Part shown: positions 1-5,917 of the stretch, one piece after another
Numbering within the stretch: position 1 is the stretch's first letter
How the letters are laid out: each line of letters starts with the position of its first letter
Source: Oceanospirillaceae bacterium
Lineage (GTDB): Bacteria; Pseudomonadota; Gammaproteobacteria; Pseudomonadales; Balneatricaceae
Direction: 5' to 3'
Assembly: GCA_023954795.1 (NCBI GenBank)
Contig: JAGSHA010000086.1
Location: 1 to 10,292, forward strand
DNA: 10,292 nucleotides
Notes under the pieces: model-generated
The model's database searches: none
Told to the model about the DNA's origin: nothing
The model's input: the letters and a program-made list of their open reading frames with translations, nothing else
Made by a program: the position numbers and the translations under genes

Positions 1-866
1 GCCAGAACAACCCACTTAGCGCGTACACGATGCAGACGCTGACGTGCCTGACCCGTTGGCGCAATATCAGCGATATGGTCAGTGCAACGCTCGTGAATCG
101 TCAGGAAGTTATGGTCATGGTAGCCGTTCACGGTAGAACGCGGCAGCAACATAACATTGTCGTATCCACGCAGTTCTTCAACGACTGCATTAACCCACTC
201 AGATGCGGGCGCACCGTTCAGCGTTTCTTTGCTGCTCAGCAGGCTGCCACCAAACTCATTCTGCTCATCAGCGAACATGACACGGGCGCCACTGCGTGCA
301 GCCGTCAATGCAGCGGACAGACCTGCAGGCCCGCCACCGACGATCAACACATCACAGTGCTGATTAATCTTGTCGTAAGTATCCGGATCACTTTCCAACG
401 GGGAACGACCCAAACCGGCCGCTTTACGAATCATGGACTCGTAGGTATCCCACAAGGATTTCGGGTACATAAAGGTTTTGTAGTAGAAACCCGGTGGCAT
501 CATGCTGCCACCCATTTTACCGATGGTACCCATCAGATCGGTTTCTACACTTGGCCAGCCATTGGTCGAGGACGATACCAGACCGTTAAACAGTTCCTGC
601 TGTGTCGCACGAACGTTTGGCACCTGAGTGGCTTCAGTTGCGCCCAACTGCAGGACCGCATTCGGCTCTTCTGCACCTGCGGCAACGATGCCACGTGGAC
701 GGCTGTATTTAAAACTACGACCAACAACATCAATGCCGTTAGCCAGCATGGCAGATGCCAGAGTGTCACCCAGGAAGCCGTTAAACTTTTTACCGTTGTA
801 GGTAAATGTCAGAGGCTTGGAGCGGTCGATGCGACCTCCGCTCTGCAGGCGGTTTTTCTGTGTCAT
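1..866 (-). CDS. soxA: Sarcosine oxidase alpha subunit, N-terminal part (cut by window edge)
   Basis: The first 288 codons of the large subunit of heterotetrameric sarcosine oxidase are visible; the family is usually close to 1000 residues, so about 70% lies beyond position 1. The N-terminus has the family segment with DTLASAML near residues 34-41 and SRPRG near 55-59. A dinucleotide-binding motif GGGPAG is at about 177-182, followed by an acidic residue near 200, fitting the NAD-binding site of this subunit. The tetrahydrofolate-binding C-terminal domain is not in view. The ATG at 866 follows soxD by 13 bases and has AGGAG just upstream, so it is translated from the same messenger as glyA, soxB and soxD. 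In the enzyme this subunit pairs with SoxB, accepts the one-carbon unit and forms 5,10-methylene-THF. soxG would be expected next, outside the window. Confidence 0.93.
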   Translation of the reverse strand, partial: MTQKNRLQSGGRIDRSKPLTFTYNGKKFNGFLGDTLASAMLANGIDVVGRSFKYSRPRGIVAAGAEEPNAVLQLGATEATQVPNVRATQQELFNGLVSSSTNGWPSVETDLMGTIGKMGGSMMPPGFYYKTFMYPKSLWDTYESMIRKAAGLGRSPLESDPDTYDKINQHCDVLIVGGGPAGLSAALTAARSGARVMFADEQNEFGGSLLSSKETLNGAPASEWVNAVVEELRGYDNVMLLPRSTVNGYHDHNFLTIHERCTDHIADIAPTGQARQRLHRVRAKWVVL

Positions 867-879
867 AACTCCGCTCCTG

Positions 880-1179
880 TTATTTGCTATTACCAGACTG
901 GGCAACCACCGAAGGCTGTTCTCCAATCTTGTAAACTTCTTTGATTTCGTAAGTCTGGGTGTCGCGGGTGATATTGAAGAACTTGCGACATCCGGCAGCA
1001 TGCACCCACAACTCGTGGTGGATGCCACGTGGGTTCTTACGGAAGTAAAGGTATTCACCCCACTCCTTATCGGAGCAGGCTTCAGGGTCCAGCGGGCGGG
1101 CGATATGCGCCTGACCAGAGGCGTGGAACTCTTCCTCTTCCCGGTATTCCGCACAGTGCGGGCAGTAGATATGGAACAT
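880..1179 (-). CDS. soxD: Sarcosine oxidase delta subunit
   Basis: This is a 99-residue protein, the usual size for the small zinc-binding delta subunit of heterotetrameric sarcosine oxidase. Family features are visible in order: C6-P-H-C9 at the N-terminus, ARP near residues 27-29, SDKEWGEYLYFR around 36-47, NPRG at 49-52, and HAAGC with H60 and C64. C6, C9, H60 and C64 match the zinc ligands known for this subunit (two early cysteines, then His and Cys). The ATG at 1179 has GGGAGAG upstream. The gene sits 14 bases after soxB and 13 before soxA, the standard soxBDA order. It is an assembly component without its own catalytic site. Confidence 0.94.
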   Translation of the reverse strand: MFHIYCPHCAEYREEEEFHASGQAHIARPLDPEACSDKEWGEYLYFRKNPRGIHHELWVHAAGCRKFFNITRDTQTYEIKEVYKIGEQPSVVAQSGNSK

Positions 1180-1193
1180 GTAATTCTCTCCCG

Positions 1194-2447
1194 TTAGTGT
1201 GCTACACCGGCAGCGCCGTGCTCATCGATCAGCGCGCCGTCGTGGAATCGGAACATGGAAAATGGCTTCGCCAGCTCATGCATTTCGCCTTTTGCCAGTG
1301 ATGCGGCAAATACGTTGCCGGATCCCGGCGTAGCCTTAAAGCCACCGGTACCCCAACCGCAGTTGAAGAACAGGTTCTTAACCGGCGTTTCACTGATGAT
1401 CGGACAGGCATCCGGGCACGTATCAACGATACCGCCCCACTGACGGTTCATACGTACGCGGCTAAACATTGGGAACAGCTCCACAATCGCCTGCACGGTG
1501 TGTTCAATCGTCGGAAAAGAACCACGCTGACCGTAGCCGTTATAGCCGTCGATACCGGCACCAATGACCAAGTCACCTTTATCGGACTGGCTGACATAAC
1601 CGTGTACGTGGTTGGACATCACAACCGTATCCAGTACTGGTTTGATCGGCTCAGATACCAGTGCCTGCAGTGGGTGAGATTCCAGCGGCAGTTCGAAACC
1701 GGCTTTTTGCGCTAACACACTGGAGTTACCTGCGACCACACAACCCACACGGTCAGCTTTGATATCGCCGTAACGGTTGGTTTTCACACCCACTACGGTG
1801 CCATCTTCGATGATCAGGTCGGTCACTTCAGTCTGCTGAATCAGGTCCACACCGTGGGAATCCGCACCACGGGCAAAGCCCCATGCCACTGCATCGTGAC
1901 GTGCAACACCACCACGTGGCTGCCAGGACGCACCCATGATTGGGTAACGGGTGTTTTCAGAGCAATCCATATGCGGCACGATCTCTTTGATCTGCTGCGG
2001 ATCCAGCACTTCACCGTCGACACCGTTCAGGCGGTTTGCGTTCACACGGCGCTCAATATCGCGCATGTCCTGCAGGGTATGACCCAGGTTCAGTACACCA
2101 CGCTGGGAGAACATCACGTTGTAGTTCAAGTCCTGCGACAGGCCTTCCCACAATTTCATCGCGTGCTCATACAGGTGAGCCGCTTCGTCCCACAGGTAGT
2201 TGGAACGTACAATGGTGGTATTACGAGCGGTGTTACCCCCACCCAAGTACCCTTTTTCGATGACCGCTACATTGGTCACACCAAACTGTTTCGCCAGGTA
2301 GTACGCCGTTGCCAGACCGTGGCCGCCGCCACCCACGATGATCACATCGTATTTCTTCTTCGGCGTAGGATTGCGCCAGGCGCGCTGCCAGTTTTCATGA
2401 TGGCTAAGACTGTGCTTGAACAGTCCGAAACCTGAATAATGCTGCAT
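1194..2447 (-). CDS. soxB: Sarcosine oxidase beta subunit (flavoprotein)
   Basis: This 417-residue protein is full length for the beta subunit, which carries the catalytic FAD and the covalently bound FMN. An FAD-binding Rossmann motif GGGGHGLATAYYLA starts at residue 39, after the N-terminal extension typical of SoxB. H184 in the segment PRGGVARHDAVAWGFARGA is in the position of the histidine that holds covalent FMN in the family. Near the C-terminus, NCGWGTGGFKATPGSG is the conserved second flavin-contact region. The subunit oxidises sarcosine to glycine, reduces oxygen to hydrogen peroxide, and passes the methylene group to SoxA. The ATG at 2447 has GGGAG about 8 bases upstream. It follows glyA by 60 bases and precedes soxD by 14. 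Confidence 0.95.
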   Translation of the reverse strand: MQHYSGFGLFKHSLSHHENWQRAWRNPTPKKKYDVIIVGGGGHGLATAYYLAKQFGVTNVAVIEKGYLGGGNTARNTTIVRSNYLWDEAAHLYEHAMKLWEGLSQDLNYNVMFSQRGVLNLGHTLQDMRDIERRVNANRLNGVDGEVLDPQQIKEIVPHMDCSENTRYPIMGASWQPRGGVARHDAVAWGFARGADSHGVDLIQQTEVTDLIIEDGTVVGVKTNRYGDIKADRVGCVVAGNSSVLAQKAGFELPLESHPLQALVSEPIKPVLDTVVMSNHVHGYVSQSDKGDLVIGAGIDGYNGYGQRGSFPTIEHTVQAIVELFPMFSRVRMNRQWGGIVDTCPDACPIISETPVKNLFFNCGWGTGGFKATPGSGNVFAASLAKGEMHELAKPFSMFRFHDGALIDEHGAAGVAH

Positions 2448-2469
2448 GGTATCAGCTCCCGTTTAAGGG

Positions 2470-2491
2470 GCGGTCAGCGCTCGCTAACCGC
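2470..2491 (-). promoter_or_regulatory. Intercistronic stem-loop between glyA and soxB
   Basis: Two 10-base arms, 2470-2479 and 2482-2491, are complementary apart from one wobble; with a 4-base loop this leaves 9 pairs, mostly G-C. In the minus-strand transcript it lies 16 bases after the glyA stop. No U tract follows, so it is not a normal intrinsic terminator. It may protect the upstream message end or reduce readthrough, making GlyA and SoxB levels differ. The structure is seen; the role is inferred. Confidence 0.5.
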
Positions 2492-2507
2492 CGCAGTTCT
2501 GTTCAAA

Positions 2508-3770
2508 TTAGCGGTAAACCGGGTAGTCAGCGCACAGCGCCAGTACCTGTTCTTTCACGTCGGCAATCTTCGCGTCCAGCGCTTCCGGCTGGCCAAGAAC
2601 ATCCAACAGATCGGAGATCCAGCCCGCCAGTGTGCGGCACTGCTCTTCTTTGAAACCACGTGTCGTCACAACCGGAGAACCGATACGCAGACCCGAGGTG
2701 ACGAATGGAGACTGAGGATCGCCCGGTACGGCATTTTTGTTGACAGTGATGTTGGCGCGACCCAGTGCAGCATCTGCATCTTTACCGGTCAGGCCCTGTT
2801 TGATCAGGCTCAGCAGGAACAGGTGGTTATCGGTGCCACCGGATACAACTTCGTAGCCACGCTCGATAAACACATCCGCCATCGCGCTGGCATTCTTCAC
2901 TACCTGCGTCTGATATGCGGTGAACTCAGGCTCCAGCGCTTCTTTAAAAGCAACCGCTTTTGCTGCGATCACGTGCATCAGAGGACCACCCTGACCGCCC
3001 GGGAAAACTGCGGAGTTAATCTTCTTCTCCATCGCGTTGTCACGGGAGAGAATCAGACCACCACGCGGACCGCGCAGTGTTTTGTGCGTAGTCGTCGTGA
3101 CAACGTCAGCGAATGGCAGCGGATTCGGGTACTGACCGGCAGCAACCAGACCAGCAACATGCGCCATATCAACAAACAGGTACGCACCTACTTTGTCAGC
3201 GATCTCGCGGAAACGCGCCCAATCGACAACACGGGAATAAGCAGAGAAACCTGCAACAATCATTTTCGGCTTGTGCTCAACGGCCAGCGCTTCAACCTGT
3301 GCGTAGTCGATCTCGCCGGTCTCTTCATTCAGACCGTACTGCACCGCGTTGTAGATCTTGCCGGAGAAGTTCACATGAGAACCGTGAGTCAGATGACCAC
3401 CGTGCGCCAGGCTCATGCCCAGTACGGTATCGCCCGGCTCACACAACGCCATATAAACAGCAGCATTGGCCTGAGAACCGGAGTGAGGCTGGACGTTAGC
3501 GTACTCTGCACCGAACAGCTCTTTGGCACGATCAATTGCCAGCTGCTCTGCTACATCAACGTGTTCACAACCACCGTAATAACGCTTTTCCGGGTAACCT
3601 TCCGCATACTTGTTAGTCAGCACAGAACCTTGTGCCTGCATAACGCGCGGACTGGTGTAATTCTCCGAAGCGATCAACTCGATGTGTTCTTCCTGACGTT
3701 GTGCTTCACGCTCCATTACTACCCACAGAGCATCGTCAAAACCTTGGATCTGGTCATCTTTAGTAAACAT
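2508..3770 (-). CDS. glyA: Serine hydroxymethyltransferase
   Basis: This is a PLP enzyme interconverting glycine plus 5,10-methylene-THF with serine plus THF. The sequence is very close to the gammaproteobacterial GlyA family: HIELIASENYTSPRVMQAQGS near residues 29-49, QPHSGSQAN near 94-102, AHGGHLTHG at 122-130, and the PLP lysine K230 in TTTTHKTLRGPRGG. I chose the ATG at 3770, giving 420 residues. An in-frame GTG at 3776 is possible, but it overlaps the GGAGG ribosome site (3776-3780), which lies 5 bases before the ATG, and MFTKDDQI resembles the start of Pseudomonas GlyA. Being first in the sox operon, it probably consumes the glycine and methylene-THF made by sarcosine oxidase. E61 replaces the usual glycine of GYPGKRYYGG, a small oddity. 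It may be one of two glyA copies in the genome. Confidence 0.96.
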   Translation of the reverse strand: MFTKDDQIQGFDDALWVVMEREAQRQEEHIELIASENYTSPRVMQAQGSVLTNKYAEGYPEKRYYGGCEHVDVAEQLAIDRAKELFGAEYANVQPHSGSQANAAVYMALCEPGDTVLGMSLAHGGHLTHGSHVNFSGKIYNAVQYGLNEETGEIDYAQVEALAVEHKPKMIVAGFSAYSRVVDWARFREIADKVGAYLFVDMAHVAGLVAAGQYPNPLPFADVVTTTTHKTLRGPRGGLILSRDNAMEKKINSAVFPGGQGGPLMHVIAAKAVAFKEALEPEFTAYQTQVVKNASAMADVFIERGYEVVSGGTDNHLFLLSLIKQGLTGKDADAALGRANITVNKNAVPGDPQSPFVTSGLRIGSPVVTTRGFKEEQCRTLAGWISDLLDVLGQPEALDAKIADVKEQVLALCADYPVYR

Positions 3771-4268
3771 TTGCACCTCCTCACCCGACTAGTCGGTGAG
3801 TCACAATTTTGGTTTTTAGTTATTTTTTCCTGCCTCTCCCTAAGCACTGCAAAGGGATAGATATCAGGCCGGGAGGTAAACGCTATACGGTGTAACTGGC
3901 TAGGGGCCCTACACGAAAGGGCGTGCTAAACAACTCCCACGACACCGATAGTATCGGGTCTCAGAGGGGCGGCTATGCTCGAATACGTCTTGGTAATATC
4001 AATTTACGACAGCGCCATGGATATATGCGCAACAGCACCAAATACACGGGAAACACATAAGAGGCATCACCATAAGGCGGCCATGACGGCGACTGATCAG
4101 CGATTCAAAAACCAAAACACACACGGCAGCTTTCAGCACCGCCCTATCCTGATTGCGTCAGGATTTGCCCATCGCTTTACTCACAACGACACATACAGAC
4201 AGGATCGTTGCTCTAAGGGATAACCGGTTGTTAGGGTCCGAATTTTTCCACTGACAGACGCGGACCCG
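3771..4268. other. Divergent intergenic region: glyA leader and EamA upstream region
   Basis: No credible gene is present between divergent glyA and the EamA gene. The glyA-side part is rich in pairing potential in the minus-strand transcript. GACCCGAT and ATCGGTGTC arms lie within 3941-3960. A 5-pair hairpin uses 3911-3915 and 3922-3926. GGGAG (3938-3934) can pair with CTCCC (3875-3871) around it. CCCT/AGGG arms lie at 3838-3855. A weak promoter-like TTGATA is at 4002-3997 on the minus strand, but no good -10 follows. On the EamA side a 7-pair inverted repeat ATCCTGA/TCAGGAT is at 4146-4164. I do not recognise a known riboswitch class here. Confidence 0.5.
3776..3800 (-). promoter_or_regulatory. 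glyA ribosome binding site with abutting hairpin
   Basis: GGAGG at 3780-3776 lies 5 bases before the glyA ATG and fixes the start. Directly upstream in the transcript, CTCACC (3800-3795) can pair with GGTGAG (3785-3780), and the loop contains the palindrome GACTAGTC (3787-3794). The last base of the stem is the first G of the ribosome site, so folding could affect ribosome access. Alternatively the palindrome is a DNA operator. Confidence 0.5.
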
Positions 4269-5144
4269 ATGAGCATAGAAAGCACCACACTCAACAATGA
4301 CTACATTAAGGGGTTCCTGCTGGTGCTGGTGTCAGCCTGCGGTTATGGGTTACAGCCACTTTTCACGCATGTTGCGTATAGTGATGGCGCAAGCCCGGTA
4401 GGTTTATTGGTACTGAGATTTGCCGCTGCGGCCGCCATCATGCTGGTCTGGCTAAGGCTTCGTCGACTGCCGATTCCGCCCCTGCGCCATAACCTGCAAT
4501 ACCTTTTGGTGGGTATTGGTTATTCGGGCGCGGCGCTGGGCTATTACAATGCCAGTCATAGCATGTCGGTCAGTTTGGCCGTTATTCTGCTGTTCTCTTT
4601 CCCGGCGTTTGTGATTCTGTTTTCGATCTTCTTTTTGAAAGAGAAAGCGACTGGCAAAAAGCTCCTCAGTGTCACTTTAGCCATTGGCGGCGTGATGATT
4701 GCGGTGGGCATCGATATTCAAGGAGATAGTCAGGGGATTCTCTGGGCTTTGTTCGCTGCGCTGAGTTATGGCGCTGCCATTCTGTACGGTAGCCATCGGG
4801 CAAGCCCCAGCTATCCATTACAATCGGCATGCACAGTACTCATCGGCTGTTTGATTTCGTGTCTGATCGCCAGTGCGCTGCAAACCACCCACTGGCCACA
4901 ATCCGAATTCGGTTGGCTATCGATCATCGGACTGGCTCTGTTTGCCACCATCTTACCCATTGCGACGTTCATCGCCGGATCGCCCAAAATTGGCGCCTCG
5001 GATGCATCCACTATCTCAACAATGGAACCGGTGGTTGCGGTAGCGATCGCCCTGATCCTGATCGGCGAACAATTAAATACCGGGACGTATATCGGTGGTT
5101 TAATGGTTATTACCGCGGTCATTATTCTTTCTCGCAGTAAATAA
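4269..5144 (+). CDS. EamA/DMT family permease
   Basis: This is a 291-residue inner-membrane protein of the drug/metabolite transporter superfamily, with about ten hydrophobic segments arranged as two EamA repeats, roughly residues 13-143 and 155-288. The end of repeat one has VSLAVILLFSFPAFVILFS followed by LKEK; repeat two has STMEPVVAVAIALILIGEQL near 255-275, the typical conserved turn and helix of EamA proteins. The substrate cannot be told from sequence; members export or import amino acids, metabolites or drugs. The ATG at 4269 is preceded by an in-frame stop at 4221-4223 without an earlier ATG, and the ribosome site is weak. It is transcribed away from glyA and is probably monocistronic. 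A link to betaine or sarcosine metabolism is only positional. Confidence 0.88.
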   Translation: MSIESTTLNNDYIKGFLLVLVSACGYGLQPLFTHVAYSDGASPVGLLVLRFAAAAAIMLVWLRLRRLPIPPLRHNLQYLLVGIGYSGAALGYYNASHSMSVSLAVILLFSFPAFVILFSIFFLKEKATGKKLLSVTLAIGGVMIAVGIDIQGDSQGILWALFAALSYGAAILYGSHRASPSYPLQSACTVLIGCLISCLIASALQTTHWPQSEFGWLSIIGLALFATILPIATFIAGSPKIGASDASTISTMEPVVAVAIALILIGEQLNTGTYIGGLMVITAVIILSRSK

Positions 5145-5206
5145 ATTCCGAAAATAAAAAGTACTCTATTAATATCCGAAGTTTTGCGCGTATATAAAAC
5201 ACCCAC

Positions 5207-5240
5207 CCAAAAATAAAAAAAACCACCCATTTCTGGGTGG
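5207..5240 (-). terminator. Intrinsic terminator, minus direction
   Basis: The arms CCACCCA (5223-5229) and TGGGTGG (5234-5240) form a 7-pair stem with a 4-base loop. On the minus strand the stem is followed by an uninterrupted run of eight or more T, then more T-rich sequence. On the plus strand the stem is followed by CAAAG, so it would not terminate the EamA transcript. No minus-strand gene is evident upstream of it. Confidence 0.75.
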
Positions 5241-5406
5241 CAAAGTATATCCTTCATTGATGGATCGGTATCGATCGATATAAATATTACCGTTTGCCCT
5301 GCCAGGTCGGTTGTCTGTATGCGCTGCATGACGATATTTTTTGCGACAAGCATCACCCCAAACAAACACAAGCCCCATGTAACATGGCTTACAGCTTATT
5401 TCAGGC

Positions 5407-5435
5407 AAAAAAAACCACCCAATGGCGTAGGGTGG
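5407..5435 (-). terminator. Second intrinsic terminator, minus direction
   Basis: CCACCC (5415-5420) and GGGTGG (5430-5435) form a 6-pair stem with a 9-base loop. On the minus strand eight T follow immediately. The stem sequence is nearly the same as that of the terminator at 5223-5240. It lies downstream, in the minus direction, of a run of hairpins at 5481-5645. Confidence 0.72.
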
Positions 5436-5645
5436 TATAAAAAGACCCGTGATATACAAGGGATTGGAGCGAGGCAAGATTTCGTATGCTAAAACCTAGC
5501 ATTAACATACGAAGGGACAAGGCACCCCAACTGAATGCAAGTGCCAACAACGGTAGAGCGTGAATAATCCATCATTCAGTCAAAGTCGTTATAAACATCG
5601 TAAGAATCAAACTCCCCTGATTCAGAATGATGTTTAACTTTGACT
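5415..5645 (-). ncRNA. Candidate structured small RNA ending in an intrinsic terminator
   Basis: Read on the minus strand, the stretch contains in order: a long hairpin (5645-5578) with three nested stems of 9, 8 and 6 pairs and an 8-base loop; TGAAT/ATTCA arms (5578-5561); GGCAC/GTGCC arms (5545-5521); an 8-pair inverted repeat TTCGTATG/CATACGAA (5513-5481); and the terminator at 5435-5415. The strand is set only by the terminator's U tract; the 5' end is a guess because no clear promoter was found. It matches no RNA family I can recognise. It could instead be cis-acting DNA structure or a decayed element. Confidence 0.4.
5578..5645. repeat. Long nested inverted repeat
   Basis: AGTCAAAGT (5578-5586) pairs with ACTTTGACT (5637-5645). 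TAAACATC (5592-5599) pairs with GATGTTTA (5629-5636). GAATCA (5604-5609) pairs with TGATTC (5618-5623). All three stems are perfect and collinear, separated by a 5-base bulge and a small internal loop, with an 8-base terminal loop. The structure can form in RNA from either strand. Confidence 0.8.
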
Positions 5646-5878
5646 AAAACCAGATTAACGCAAGGACACAGAATAAGATTATCTGAAAGCGACGCCGATA
5701 TACCTGAAAATAATAATTATCGAAAATAGCCCCCTACGACGACGCTGCATTCTGTGATGCAGCACAGCACACCCATACACGTGATTAGCTGCCCCAACCA
5801 GCACCCCAGGCAACAATAGGCTACGCTAACTCAGTACAACCTGACTGAACCCGGTTCGAGATAATGCCCAACTCGACG

Positions 5879-5904
5879 TATACTAAAAATCTAAAGCAAT
5901 CAGG
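5879..5904 (+). promoter_or_regulatory. Likely -10 element for the BCCT gene
   Basis: TATACT at 5879-5884 is a good -10 hexamer 34 bases before the start codon, leaving a leader of about 27 bases that includes the AGGGGG-type ribosome site. No convincing -35 lies at the right distance; TTCGAG at 5855-5860 is poor. It overlaps a TCGAG/CTCGA inverted repeat (5856-5876), which may mark an operator and activator dependence. Confidence 0.35.
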
Positions 5905-5917
5905 GGGTTAAACCACA

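Larger units (their letters stand above)
5145..5917. other. Long gene-poor region with minus-facing terminators and hairpins
   Basis: This 773-base stretch between two plus-strand genes contains no credible protein gene; possible frames have no ribosome site and no recognisable protein. It holds two intrinsic terminators reading on the minus strand (5223-5240 and 5415-5435), a small hairpin at 5370-5390, inverted repeats at 5481-5513, 5521-5545 and 5561-5578, a long nested hairpin at 5578-5645, a 7-pair hairpin at 5744-5763, and a likely promoter for the BCCT gene near 5879. The density of structure and the direction of the terminators suggest untranslated RNA from the minus strand. Confidence 0.6.

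Noticed and set aside
30..944. 304-codon plus-strand open frame opposite soxA
   Set aside because: Antisense of soxA, which matches its family throughout.
2439..3860. 473-codon plus-strand open frame opposite glyA
   Set aside because: It is the antisense of an unmistakable glyA; its translation has no family features and is low in normal composition.
3780..3960. Glycine or THF riboswitch before glyA
   Set aside because: The conserved core sequences of these classes are not visible.
3975..4223. 82-codon plus-strand open frame in the glyA-EamA spacer
   Set aside because: No ribosome site, His/Thr-rich translation without any recognisable pattern; likely chance.
4811..5371. 186-codon minus-strand frame overlapping the EamA gene
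   Set aside because: Its larger part is antisense to EamA coding sequence and it crosses the terminator at 5223-5240.
5169..5477. 102-codon minus-strand frame in the gene-poor region
   Set aside because: It reads through both minus-facing terminators and has no ribosome site or protein-like pattern.
5489..5572. 27-codon minus-strand frame inside the candidate RNA
   Set aside because: No ribosome site precedes it and its sequence is constrained by inverted repeats rather than coding.
5561..5645. CsrA-sponge RNA (GGA in hairpin loops)
   Set aside because: Two loops on the minus strand carry GGA, but CsrB/RsmZ-type RNAs have many more; too few to support the call.
5578..5660. Integron attC site
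   Set aside because: The long inverted repeat lacks paired RYYYAAC and GTTRRRY ends, and there is no integrase or cassette array.
5708..5723. Fur-box-like A/T-rich sequence
   Set aside because: Partial match only in an A/T-rich stretch, with no iron-related gene nearby.
5851..5862. tRNA T-loop-like GGTTCGAGA
   Set aside because: No acceptor stem, anticodon arm or CCA end around it.
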